From Brachybacterium vulturis (GTDB lineage Bacteria; Actinomycetota; Actinomycetes; Actinomycetales; Dermabacteraceae): a stretch of 64,000 nt of DNA. The notes below the pieces were generated by a model. The model was given only the letters and a program-made list of their open reading frames with translations. It was not told the origin of the DNA and searched no databases. This document shows, piece by piece, positions 53,271-62,464 of this stretch (its first letter is position 1; every line of letters starts with the position of its first letter). Both the position numbers and the translations under genes were made by a program. The DNA is taken from NCBI RefSeq assembly GCF_002407185.1, contig NZ_CP023563.1, forward strand, positions 1,116,001 through 1,180,000, written 5' to 3'.

Positions 53271-53984
53271 TCACCAGGTGGCCGGGCCGGCGGTGGGGAG
53301 CAGCACGGTCAGCCGGGTGCGACCGATCTTCAGCAGCGAACGGTCCTGGAGGGCCACCGGGGTGCGGATCCGCTCCCCGTCGACGAAGGTGCCGTTGGTC
53401 GAGCCGAGATCGGTGGCGACCAGGGTCGAATCGGCGTCGGTGCGCAGCTCGAGGTGATGGCGGGAGACCCCGGTGTCCTCGAGGATGATGTCGGCGTCGC
53501 CGCCGCGACCGATCACCGTGACCGGACCGGTCAGCAGGTACTGCTGACCGTCGATCTCGACGATCGGGCTGCCTCCGGAGCCCGCCTGTGCGGCATCCGT
53601 CGCGGGCGCGACGCTGCCGCGCTCGGTGCGGGACTCGGTCTCGAAGCGGCCCGCCCGCACCTCGTCATCGCGCTCCAGGGTGATCACGACGCCGCCGACG
53701 AACATGTACCGCTGCTTGTCGGCGTGCTCCATCAGCACCCGCTGGAGCTCGTCGAGCAGGGTGTCCTGCCAGGAGCTGAAGCGGTCGAAGTCCTGGGAGT
53801 GCAGGTAGATGCAGAAGATGTTCGGGGCCAGGGTCCGCGTGCGATCGAGCACCTGGATCTGGTCGTCGCACTCGCGCTTGAGCCCCTGCGCCAGGTCGAG
53901 CGGCTTCAGCTGCCCGCGACCGGGCGAGAAGACGCTCGTCACGCCGCGATCGAGGCCGCGCTCGATCCGATCCAAGATCCCCAC
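53271..53984 (-). CDS. fhaA: FhaA: DUF3662 domain plus FHA domain
   Basis: A 237-residue cytoplasmic protein. An N-terminal DUF3662 domain (GILDRIERGLDRGVTSVF, then LKPLDLAQGLKRECDD) is joined by a linker of only about 30 residues to a C-terminal FHA domain with IGRGGDADIILEDTGVSRHHLEL and DLGSTNGTFVDG. In mycobacteria FhaA binds the pseudokinase domain of MviN (lipid II flippase) after PknB phosphorylation. The linker is much shorter than in Mycobacterium. GTG 53984 has AAGGA six bases upstream. First gene of the seven- or eight-gene envelope operon. Confidence 0.94.
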   Translation of the reverse strand: MGILDRIERGLDRGVTSVFSPGRGQLKPLDLAQGLKRECDDQIQVLDRTRTLAPNIFCIYLHSQDFDRFSSWQDTLLDELQRVLMEHADKQRYMFVGGVVITLERDDEVRAGRFETESRTERGSVAPATDAAQAGSGGSPIVEIDGQQYLLTGPVTVIGRGGDADIILEDTGVSRHHLELRTDADSTLVATDLGSTNGTFVDGERIRTPVALQDRSLLKIGRTRLTVLLPTAGPATW

Positions 53985-54221
53985 GATGGTCCTTCGCTCT
54001 CGCAGTGGCCGACAGGTGCTGGAGGGCCGTCGGTCGATGCCGTCTAGGTGGTGTTCGACAGGACGACGATCGACGAGGCTGCTCGCCCACCGATCGTATC
54101 GTGACAGCAGGTGGATCCCGCGACCGCCGAGCGGGGAGGCGGCGAGGGATTCGTGCAGGCCTCGTGAAGAGCGGGGCTCCCGCGGCCGGCGGCACGGAGG
54201 CTCCGCATGCGATGAACGTAA

Positions 54222-54242
54222 GCGATATCCGTATGCGATATT
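54222..54242 (+). promoter_or_regulatory. GCGATAT direct repeat and leaderless -10 box of the serine hydrolase pair
   Basis: GCGATAT occurs at 54222-54228 and 54235-54241, 13 bases apart. GATATT (54237-54242) ends six bases before GTG 54249, fitting a leaderless start. The remainder of the 264-base gap (53985-54248) must hold the fhaA operon promoter on the other strand; I see no clear hexamers there. Confidence 0.45.
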
Positions 54243-54248
54243 GACGGT

Positions 54249-55088
54249 GTGGAGACCGTCAGAGCGCCCGAGATCCCCGTCGACGTCGACTTCGCGCACG
54301 CACTGGGGGTGTCCGATGCGGAGCACACCCTGCACACCCAGGGCGACCCGGCCCGGGTCTGGGACCTCGCCAGCGTCTCCAAACCCCTCACCGCGCTCGG
54401 GGTGCTGATCGCTGTGGACCGCGGCCTGGTCGACCTCGACGAGCCCGCCGGGCCCGAGGGCGCGACCGTGCGGCACCTGCTGGCCCACACCGCCGGCTAC
54501 CCCTTCGACGGGAAGGAGGCGGTGGGGGGCGTCGGCGCGCGCCGCCTCTACTCCAACACCGGCTTCGAGGTGCTCGCCGCCCATGTCGAGGACGCGACGG
54601 GCTTCGACTTCGACGACTGGATGGAGCAGAGCGTCGTCGCGGGTCTGGACCTCGTCGACGTCGAGGTGACGGGCTCCCCGGCCGCCGGGTATCGCGGCTC
54701 GCTCCGCGATCTGCTCGCCGTCGGCCGCGAACTGCTCGCCCCCACCCTGATCCCGGAGCCGCTCTGGCGCGAGGCGAGGACCGTCCAGTTCCCGGGCCTG
54801 GCCGGGATCCTGCCCGGCTACGGGCGCCAGAAGCCCAACGACTGGGGGCTGGGGTTCGAGATCCGCGGCGAGAAGCAGCCGCACTGGACCGGCGCGCACT
54901 CCTCCCCGGAGACCTTCGGGCACTTCGGCCAGTCCGGCTCCTTCCTCTGGGTGGACCCGGCGGCCGGGCTCACCGCCGCCTTCCTCGGCGAGCAGCCCTT
55001 CGGTCCCGAGCATGTGCGCGTCTGGCCCGGCCTCACCGATGCGCTGCTGGAGCGCTTCGGCGGCGAGGGCGACGGCGGCGCGGGATGA
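54249..55088 (+). CDS. Beta-lactamase-family serine hydrolase, paralogue 1
   Basis: A 279-residue cytoplasmic serine hydrolase of the beta-lactamase/esterase (class C-like, PF00144) family. S42-V-S-K45 supplies the nucleophile and base and YSNTG gives the Tyr motif; the third motif is replaced by a GHFGQSG-type sequence near the end, as in esterase-like members. There is no signal peptide, unlike secreted beta-lactamases. GTG 54249 follows a -10 box by six bases. The next gene is a related copy in four-base overlap. Substrate unknown. Confidence 0.87.
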   Translation: METVRAPEIPVDVDFAHALGVSDAEHTLHTQGDPARVWDLASVSKPLTALGVLIAVDRGLVDLDEPAGPEGATVRHLLAHTAGYPFDGKEAVGGVGARRLYSNTGFEVLAAHVEDATGFDFDDWMEQSVVAGLDLVDVEVTGSPAAGYRGSLRDLLAVGRELLAPTLIPEPLWREARTVQFPGLAGILPGYGRQKPNDWGLGFEIRGEKQPHWTGAHSSPETFGHFGQSGSFLWVDPAAGLTAAFLGEQPFGPEHVRVWPGLTDALLERFGGEGDGGAG

Positions 55089-55891
55089 GCTCCCTGGACC
55101 TGCTGGGGGAGTTCGGGTTCGAGGCCGCCGCGATCGTGCTCGGTCCCGAGGGGGAGCGGGCGCGGCGCGGGGACGTCGAGCTGATCCGACCCTGGCGCTC
55201 CGTCACCAAGGCCCTCACCGGATTCGGTGCGGCCCTCGCCCTCCAGGACGGGCGCGTGGACCTCGAGGATGCGGCCGGCCCGCCCGGGGCCACGCTGCGC
55301 CACCTGCTCTCCCACGCCTCGGGATACTTCTACGAGTCCGCGAACACGCTGCAGGCCCCGGGGCTGCGCCGGCACTACTCGAACTTCGGCATCGACGAGG
55401 CCGCCCGCCACGTGGCGCAGGGCCTCGGACGGGACTTCGGCGACTGGATCCGGGAGCGGCTCGCGGAGCCGCTGGGCATGGCCGGGCTGGAGTGGAGCGG
55501 CTCGCCGTCGGTCGGCGCCCACGGCGCGCTCACCGACCTCTCGCTCTTCGCCGCCGAGCTGCTGCGCCCCACCCTGCTGACGGAGCGCTGGTATGCGGAG
55601 CTGACCCGGGTGCAGTTCCCGGAGCTGGTGGGCATCATGCCCGGCTTCGGCAAGCAGACCCCCAATCCCTTCGGGCTCGGCCTCGAGGTGCGCGGCGCCA
55701 AGTCACCCCACTGGACCGGCGCGGGCAACAGCCCGGCGACCGTGGGGCACTTCGGCATGCGCGGTACCGCCTTCTGGGTGGACCCCGACGCCGATCTCGC
55801 GCTGGTGATCGGCACCTCGCACGACTTCTGCGATGCCCACCGCGAGGTCATGCCCCGCCTGGCCGACGCGGTGCTGGCCGAGCACGCCTGA
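55085..55891 (+). CDS. Beta-lactamase-family serine hydrolase, paralogue 2
   Basis: A 268-residue paralogue of the previous gene. S39-V-T-K42 and HYSNFG match its motifs, and both share PGYGRQKPN / PGFGKQTPN, LGFEIRGEKQPHWTGAHSSPETFGHFG-like blocks and a FWVDP strand, so they arose by tandem duplication. The glycine-rich end motif is GHFGMRGTAFW. ATG overlaps the first copy's stop (ATGA). Divergence is high, so the two may act on different substrates or as a heterodimer. Confidence 0.87.
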   Translation: MSSLDLLGEFGFEAAAIVLGPEGERARRGDVELIRPWRSVTKALTGFGAALALQDGRVDLEDAAGPPGATLRHLLSHASGYFYESANTLQAPGLRRHYSNFGIDEAARHVAQGLGRDFGDWIRERLAEPLGMAGLEWSGSPSVGAHGALTDLSLFAAELLRPTLLTERWYAELTRVQFPELVGIMPGFGKQTPNPFGLGLEVRGAKSPHWTGAGNSPATVGHFGMRGTAFWVDPDADLALVIGTSHDFCDAHREVMPRLADAVLAEHA

Positions 55892-55909
55892 ACCCGGCAG
55901 CTGTCGACC

Positions 55910-56884
55910 TCACACGTTGTGGACCAGCGGGCCGACGGGGTCGCGCCGGCCGGCGAGCACCTCGAGCATCCGCACCAGGCGCACCGTGGCCTGCACGTCG
56001 TGCACCCGCAGCATCCTCGCGCCGTGCTGCACCGCCCAGGCCGCGGCCGCGAGCGACCCCTCCAGCCGCTCCTCCTTGGCCAGGCCCAGGGACTCGCCCA
56101 CGAAGTCCTTGCGGCTCAGCGCCGCCAGCAGCGGCAGTCCGAGGTCAGCGAACTCGCCCAGGCCCCGCATCACCTCGAGGGTCTGCACGGTGGACTTGTT
56201 CAGGTCCGGTCCCGGATCCAGCACGATCCGCTCCCGAGGCACCCCGGCGGCGAGGGCGAGCTCGAGACGGGCGATGAGGAACTCCCGCACCTCGGAGACC
56301 ACGTCCTCGTAGTGCGGGTGGGGGAGCGGCCTGCGGGGCGGCGCCGCCGAGTGGGTGAGGATCAGCGAGGCACCGGACTCGGCGACCGCGGCTGCCATCT
56401 GCGGGTCCGAGAGCCCGGTGGTGTCGTTGATCAGGTCCGCACCGGCGGCGACGGCGGCCCGGGCCACCGAGGCGTGGAAGGTGTCGACCGAGAGCAGCAC
56501 GCGGCTCGGCAGCTGCGCACGCAGCGCGGCCACGACCGGCACCACCCGGTCGCTCTCCTCCGGGGCGGGCACGGGTTCTCCGGGGGCGAACTTCACCCCG
56601 CCCACGTCGATGAGGTCCGCGCCGTCGCGGGCGGCCGCGAGCCCGGCGGCGACCGCGGCCTCCAGGCCCCAGGTGCGGCCCTCGTCGAAGAAGGAGTCGC
56701 GGGTGCGGTTGACGATCGCCATCACCAGCACCCGACCGGAGCTGTCCGGCAGCGGGCGGGGGGTGCGGAGGATGCTCGGCGACGGGGGCGGGGGAGCATC
56801 CAGCGCAGGCTCGGGAGCGCGGGATACAGTGGAATCCGAGCAGGGCGTGCGATCTGTCTCGCGCTCGTCGTACACCATGTTCAC
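55910..56884 (-). CDS. folP2: FolP2-type dihydropteroate synthase homologue
   Basis: A 324-residue TIM-barrel protein of the dihydropteroate synthase family. It belongs to the FolP2 branch: VMAIVNRTRDSFFDEG in place of the usual ILNVTPDSFSDGG, LIDVGGVKFAPG, SVDTFHASVARAAVAAGADLIND, ALSRKDFVGESLG and ARMLRVHDV. In mycobacteria FolP2 lacks DHPS activity, so true folate synthesis may lie elsewhere in this genome. About 45 Pro/Ser-rich residues precede the barrel. GTG 56884 has GGAGG eight bases upstream. Divergent from the sulfolipid gene SQD1 with facing promoters. Confidence 0.88.
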   Translation of the reverse strand: MNMVYDERETDRTPCSDSTVSRAPEPALDAPPPPSPSILRTPRPLPDSSGRVLVMAIVNRTRDSFFDEGRTWGLEAAVAAGLAAARDGADLIDVGGVKFAPGEPVPAPEESDRVVPVVAALRAQLPSRVLLSVDTFHASVARAAVAAGADLINDTTGLSDPQMAAAVAESGASLILTHSAAPPRRPLPHPHYEDVVSEVREFLIARLELALAAGVPRERIVLDPGPDLNKSTVQTLEVMRGLGEFADLGLPLLAALSRKDFVGESLGLAKEERLEGSLAAAAWAVQHGARMLRVHDVQATVRLVRMLEVLAGRRDPVGPLVHNV

Positions 56885-56924
56885 GATCCGTTCCTCCGCT
56901 GTTCAGGCCGGGGTCCGCCCTGCT

Positions 56925-56952
56925 TTGAGGCGCGTCCGACCTGCACTACGTT
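56925..56952 (+). promoter_or_regulatory. Promoter of the sulfolipid-type operon
   Basis: TTGAGG (56925-56930) and TACGTT (56947-56952) are 16 bases apart, upstream of the SQD1 homologue. The leader is about 75 bases and ends in a ribosome binding site GGAGG nine bases before ATG. On the opposite strand TAACGT (56948-56953) could be the folP2 -10 box, so the two promoters overlap face to face. Confidence 0.55.
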
Positions 56953-56956
56953 ATGA

Positions 56957-58180
<1,224 letters not shown>

Positions 58181-58190
58181 GCCGCACCCC

Positions 58191-59309
58191 GTGAAGATCG
58201 CGATCGTCACGGAGACCTTCCTGCCGTCGGTCGACGGCGTGGTGACCCGCCTGCGTCACGCCGTCGACCGGTTCACCGAGCTCGGGCACGAGGTCATGGT
58301 CATCGCCCCGGAGCTCGGTGTCACCGAATATCACGGTGCCCGGGTGGTGGGCATCAAGCCGGTGACCCTGCCGTTCTACAAGCATCGGCGCTTCACCCTG
58401 CCCAATCCCACCGTGGACGGCATCATCCGCGGCTTCCACCCGGATGTGGTCCATGCCGCCCAGCCGCTGCTGCTGGCCTCCTCGGGGGCGTTCGCCGCAC
58501 ATCGGCAGCGGATCCCGCTGGTGGCGAGCTATCACACGCACATCCCCCGCTACCTGGACCTCTACCGGGCCTACCGCTGGGGCAAGCGCCCTGTGTGGTG
58601 GCAGATCCGGCGCAACCACGCCCTGGCCGACATCAACATCGCCACCTCCGAGACGATGAAGGCGGAGCTCGCGGGGCAGGGCGTCCAGAACCTCCACGTG
58701 GTCCAGCGCGGGGTGGACACGCAGACCTTCCACCCCCGCTTCGCCTCCGACACCATGCGCGAGCGCCTCACCGAGGGGCATCCGGGCAAGAAGCTGCTGG
58801 TCTTCGTGGGTCGGCTGGCGGCGGAGAAGGAGATCCATCGGCTGCGGCCGATGATGGAGCGCCGTGATGACGTGGCGCTGGCGATCGTGGGCGACGGTCC
58901 CTACCGGCGCGAGCTCGAGCAGATCTTCGAGGGGACCTCCACGCTGTTCCCCGGCTTCATGGAGGGTGAGGAGCTCGCCGGCGCCTTCGCCAGCGCCGAC
59001 GCCTTCGTGTTCCCCTCGGTCACCGAGACCCTGGGGCTGGTGATCCTCGAGGGGATGGCCTCCGGGCTGCCGGTGGTCGCCGCCCGGTCGGGGCCGACGA
59101 TGGAGCAGGTCACCGACGGGGTGAACGGGCTGATCTTCGAGTCCGGGGATGAGGCGAGCCTGGATGCGGCGCTGACCCGGCTGGGCGATGCGGAGCTGCG
59201 GGGGCGCATCCGGGAGGCCGCCCGGGCCGAGGCCGAGAAGTTCTCCTGGGCCAGCGCCTCGGACGATCTGCTGCGGTACTACGAGATGGCGATCGCGCAG
59301 CACGGATGA
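58191..59309 (+). CDS. sqdX: Glycosyltransferase family 4, sulfoquinovosyltransferase-like (SQD2/SqdX type)
   Basis: A 372-residue GT-B enzyme. N-terminal IAIVTETFLPSVDGVV, then the SQD2-like block YHTHIPRYLDLYRAYRWGKR, RGVDTQTFHPRF and VFVGRLAAEKEI. C-terminal donor-site motif is SVTETLGLVILEGMASGLPVVAAR. Closest resemblance is to plant SQD2 and cyanobacterial SqdX, which transfer sulfoquinovose to diacylglycerol; mannosyltransferases such as MgtA and PimB are related, so the acceptor is inferred from its SQD1 neighbour. GTG 58191 has no clear ribosome binding site and is ten bases after the SQD1 stop. Overlaps a small gene by four bases. Confidence 0.88.
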   Translation: MKIAIVTETFLPSVDGVVTRLRHAVDRFTELGHEVMVIAPELGVTEYHGARVVGIKPVTLPFYKHRRFTLPNPTVDGIIRGFHPDVVHAAQPLLLASSGAFAAHRQRIPLVASYHTHIPRYLDLYRAYRWGKRPVWWQIRRNHALADINIATSETMKAELAGQGVQNLHVVQRGVDTQTFHPRFASDTMRERLTEGHPGKKLLVFVGRLAAEKEIHRLRPMMERRDDVALAIVGDGPYRRELEQIFEGTSTLFPGFMEGEELAGAFASADAFVFPSVTETLGLVILEGMASGLPVVAARSGPTMEQVTDGVNGLIFESGDEASLDAALTRLGDAELRGRIREAARAEAEKFSWASASDDLLRYYEMAIAQHG

Positions 59310-59470
59310 CCGTCGTCCTGCCCATGTCCCTCGGTGCCCAGCAGGACGGCATCCTGCGCGCGCACCTGATCATGCCCGACGGCACCCTGCGCCATACGGT
59401 CGTCTCTTCGATCCTGGCCGATGAGTGGAGCGGCGTGAAGGCGTCGCTGGAGCACCGGCTGGGCCTCTGA
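59306..59470 (+). CDS. Small protein (54 residues) coupled to the sulfoquinovosyltransferase gene
   Basis: A short frame whose ATG overlaps the transferase stop (ATGA, 59306-59309) and ends TGA at 59468-59470. The translation starts MTVVLPMSLGAQQDG and ends LEHRLGL; it reads as two or three beta strands and a helix. Third codon positions are nearly all G or C, like the neighbours, which supports coding. No family recognised. It may be an accessory factor of the lipid pathway. Confidence 0.55.
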   Translation: MTVVLPMSLGAQQDGILRAHLIMPDGTLRHTVVSSILADEWSGVKASLEHRLGL

Positions 59471-59530
59471 GTCGCGCCGCGTTGCGATATTCGCTGGGAC
59501 GCGCCTTCCTCGGTGTGGTGGGATGGCGCA

Positions 59531-60532
59531 ATGAATCACGGCCAGAGCACCCCCGCGCGGATCATCCCCGTCGACCCCGCCGACCGTGAGTCTCTGCTCG
59601 CCTGGAACGCGGTGCTCGGGGAGGGGTTCAACGCCGGGCGCGAGGCAGCCTGGTGGGCGAGCGAACAGACCATCCTCGCGCGCTTCGGGGATCCGAAGCC
59701 CGAGCGCCTCTCCGTCCTGCTGGTGGCGAGCCTCGACGGCGAGATGGTCGGAGCGGCGGGGGCGGACGTCGACCCCGGCGACCCCGCCGAGGTCGAGATC
59801 TCCGTGCTCCCGACGCATCGGCGCCGAGGCATCGGCACCGCGCTCGCCGCCGCCCTGCGCGAGACGCTCGCCGGCCACGCCGAGGTGGTCCAGGCCGAGA
59901 CCTACAGCGAAGCGGGGATCTCCTTCGCGCTCGCGCACGGCATGCGGATCGGCAACCAGGAGCACCGCCTGCTGCTCGACCTGCCCGTCGACCGCGCCGC
60001 GCTCCTCGGCTCCTCCGATGCCGTCCGCGCCGCGCCCGGGATAGAGGTGCGCACCTGGCGGGGCGCCTGCCCCGAAGACCTGATCCAGGACTGGGCCCGG
60101 CTCAGCACCCAGATGGAAGCTGACGTGCCGATGGGCGACCTCACGCGTCCGGCCCCGCGCAGCGAGGTGACGGAGATCCGCCGTAGCGAACAACGGATGG
60201 ACGCGCAGGGCTGGACCCTGGTGCGCGGCCTCGCCTACGACCCCGGGACGGCCGTCGGCTACACCGAGATCTTCGTCAATCGCCACGACCCGGAGATCCT
60301 CACTCAGGACGACACCCTGGTGGATCGCGCCCACCGCGGCCGCGGCATCGGCCGCGCCCTCAAGCTGGCGAACCTGGAGAACCTCGCCGGCGTCCCGGAG
60401 GCGGAGTCCGCTCGTTGGATCCAGACCTACACCGCGCTCGACAACACTCCGATGCTCGCGCTGAACCGGTCACTGGGCTTCCGTCAGGCGGATGTGCTGA
60501 GCATCCTGGAGGGCGAGCTCCGCGCGGGATGA
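59531..60532 (+). CDS. Tandem GNAT acetyltransferase
   Basis: A 333-residue protein with two GNAT folds. The first (about 15-165) has acetyl-CoA motif VLPTHRRRGIGTALAAALRE; the second (about 185-330) has VDRAHRGRGIGRALKLANLE and a closing ALNRSLGFRQ. Double-GNAT proteins of this kind occur in antibiotic (for example mycothiol or aminoglycoside-like) and small-molecule acetylation; substrate is not evident. ATG 59531 begins MNHGQSTPARI; GTG/ATG upstream are less likely. Monocistronic. Confidence 0.9.
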   Translation: MNHGQSTPARIIPVDPADRESLLAWNAVLGEGFNAGREAAWWASEQTILARFGDPKPERLSVLLVASLDGEMVGAAGADVDPGDPAEVEISVLPTHRRRGIGTALAAALRETLAGHAEVVQAETYSEAGISFALAHGMRIGNQEHRLLLDLPVDRAALLGSSDAVRAAPGIEVRTWRGACPEDLIQDWARLSTQMEADVPMGDLTRPAPRSEVTEIRRSEQRMDAQGWTLVRGLAYDPGTAVGYTEIFVNRHDPEILTQDDTLVDRAHRGRGIGRALKLANLENLAGVPEAESARWIQTYTALDNTPMLALNRSLGFRQADVLSILEGELRAG

Positions 60533-60701
60533 TCGACCTTCCCGCGAATCTCGTGTTCGGGGATCGCCCCGGCCCGCGTTCTGCACTGCTGAGGCCGTGC
60601 GTCGCCGCGTCGTGGTGGACCATAGGATGGCGCGGACGACGGATCGTCGGGCAGTGGCAGAGCGGGCGCGGACGCAGTGATCGCGCAGGACGGAGCGCGC
60701 G

Positions 60702-61445
60702 ATGGGGTCGCCGGATCAGGAGCAGGACGCGGCCCTCGACGGCGCCGTCGACAGCGCTTCCCAGGACGGTGCCGCGAGCGCCGAGCACGGCAGGCGGTCC
60801 TCGTCACGAGCCAACGGGCTGGGCATCACGACGGTCACGATCACCCTGCTGATCATCCTGCGCATCTTCTCCCTGGCCCAGTGGGACTGGGAGGTCGCGG
60901 GCACCATCCTCGCCACGATCGACCTCAGCGACATCCCCTCGGTCATCGTCAGCACGATCTACACCGAGCCCCTGGTCACCTCGATCATCGTCGCCGCGGC
61001 CGGACCGCTGATCGTGATGTTCACGATCCGTGACTTCCGCCGGCATCGGCGGGTCTCCTTCGGGCCCCTCATCCTGATTGCGCTGCTGATCGCCGCGGGA
61101 GCCTCGCTGCTGATCACCTTCCGCTCCTGGTGGATGATCGTCGTCGCCCTCGCGGTGGTCGCCGCGGGGATCGCGATGCTGCACCCCGGTGCGCCGCCGA
61201 AGGTCCGGCGGGTCGGCAACGCCGTCGTGTCCCGGGCCATCGTGGCCTGCATCGTCCTCGAGCTGTTCGTCGCGGCGTTCTCGAGCACACCCTGGATCGA
61301 ACGAGAGAGCATCGTGCTCAGCTCGGGCGAGGTCGTGCAGGGGTACGTGCTGGAGGTCGAGAGCGGCTTCGTGAAGGTCCTCGACGAGGACCGCCAGGTG
61401 CGCGTCATCATCTCCGGCGACATCGCCTCGCGGAGCTTCATCTAG
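60702..61445 (+). CDS. Unknown multi-pass membrane protein
   Basis: A 247-residue protein with about 40 polar N-terminal residues, five to six hydrophobic helices (first about 42-62, then near 85, 115, 140, 180) and a C-terminal soluble strand-rich tail of about 50 residues (ERESIVLSSGEVVQGYVLEV). Not recognised. The 169-base gap upstream has TAGGAT near 60625 as a possible -10 box. Its TAG stop and that of the convergent pentapeptide gene interlock in the sequence CTAG (61442-61445). Confidence 0.72.
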   Translation: MGSPDQEQDAALDGAVDSASQDGAASAEHGRRSSSRANGLGITTVTITLLIILRIFSLAQWDWEVAGTILATIDLSDIPSVIVSTIYTEPLVTSIIVAAAGPLIVMFTIRDFRRHRRVSFGPLILIALLIAAGASLLITFRSWWMIVVALAVVAAGIAMLHPGAPPKVRRVGNAVVSRAIVACIVLELFVAAFSSTPWIERESIVLSSGEVVQGYVLEVESGFVKVLDEDRQVRVIISGDIASRSFI

Positions 61446-62074
61446 CCCTCCACACGGATCCCGAGGTGGCTCGCGAAGGCCGGTGCCAGGGCGGTGACCT
61501 GCTGGGCGTCGAGCGTCGCGCCGGCCATCCCCTCCAGGTTGCCGACCGAGCCCATCTCGAGCCCGCGCAGGTCCACATCCTTCAGCCGGGCGTGGGCGAG
61601 GGAGACGCTGCCGGCGCGGCAGTTCACGAACGAGACCCGGGTGGCGGTCACACCGGCCAGGTCCAGCTCCTCGATCGTGCAGTCCTCGAACAGGACGTCC
61701 TCGAGCGTCGAGGAGCGCAGGTTGATCCAGTCGAACTTGCTGCCGGTGAGGCGGGTGGAGCGGATCGCCGCGTCATAGATGTCCAGCGCCCCGATCCGGG
61801 AACCGCTCAGCTCCATGTCTCGCCACGTGGAACGGGTCGCGTCCAGGACAGGGGCATTCAGCCGCTCGATCCGGGTCTCGACCAGCCGGGCGTGCTGGAG
61901 CAGGGTCGTGTGCGCGGTGACACCCACCAGCTCGCATTCCGAGAGCGTGATGCCGCTGAGGTCGCGCCCGGAGAGGTCGCCGCCCTCGATGCTGAGCCCC
62001 TCGTAGCTGTCCTGCGGCTGGAGCTGTTCGACGTCGGAGGGCTCGAGACCGGGCAGGACCAGACGGCTCAGCAC
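61442..62074 (-). CDS. Pentapeptide repeat protein
   Basis: A 210-residue soluble protein with about 20 pentapeptide (A/C/S-D/N-L-x-x) repeats, e.g. LSGRDLSGITLSECELVGV and LEDVLFEDCTIEELDLAGV, which should form a right-handed square helix. Such proteins include DNA-mimic gyrase protectors (Qnr, MfpA), but no loop or C-terminal dimer motif of those is obvious, so function is open. Start GTG 62074; the upstream AAGAAG is weak. Ends in interlocked stop codons with the preceding convergent gene. Confidence 0.85.
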   Translation of the reverse strand: MLSRLVLPGLEPSDVEQLQPQDSYEGLSIEGGDLSGRDLSGITLSECELVGVTAHTTLLQHARLVETRIERLNAPVLDATRSTWRDMELSGSRIGALDIYDAAIRSTRLTGSKFDWINLRSSTLEDVLFEDCTIEELDLAGVTATRVSFVNCRAGSVSLAHARLKDVDLRGLEMGSVGNLEGMAGATLDAQQVTALAPAFASHLGIRVEG

Positions 62075-62203
62075 GGGCTTCTTGGCGGTGGCGGACCTGC
62101 GTGCGATGGGGACACCTCGGGGTTCGTGGGCGGATCCGATCCGCGGTGGCGGGCGGCCCGTCCGAGGGTACTGGGCGAGGCTGACGGCCGTCGGCGGCGA
62201 GCG

Positions 62204-62277
62204 ACGCTCCGGCGGGATTCGAACCTGCGACGCGCTCCGTATGGGGGAGCCGCTCTTCCGGGCTGAGCTACGGAGCG
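62204..62277 (-). tRNA. tRNA-like gene with CAT anticodon, degenerate
   Basis: Minus-strand 74-base cloverleaf. The acceptor CGCTCCG/CGGAGCG is perfect, the D arm GCTC/GAGC and anticodon stem GCTCC/GGAGC are perfect and the T loop TTCGAAT is standard. However, the anticodon loop CCCATAC has C in place of the universal U33, the T stem has an A-C mismatch, and the discriminator is T. CAT would read AUG. It may be a pseudo-tRNA or a specialised tRNA-like RNA; it is not the initiator tRNA by its closed first base pair. Confidence 0.5.
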
Positions 62278-62464
62278 ATGTGCCGGCGGGGCCGACGAAG
62301 ACCAGCCTGGGGCAGGGCGGTCCGCGCTGTCGAGCCGTCCGTCATCGACCGACTCAGAGCGTCGTGAAGGGCCGCCGGGGGTCATCTCGGAGCGAGCGGC
62401 GGAGGTGCTGTGGTGGGCGCGGGTCACCACGGAACATCGTGCACGGTTCCTCCACAGTGAGCAT

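Noticed and set aside
53281..53310. Further copy of the GGGGAG-CTCCCC palindrome in GGTGGGGAGCAGCACGG
   Set aside because: Only one arm is present, it lies inside the fhaA coding region and no -10 box follows.
54249..55891. True beta-lactamase or secreted D,D-carboxypeptidase genes
   Set aside because: Neither protein has a signal peptide or the usual H/K-T-G third motif, so resistance or cell-wall function is not supported.
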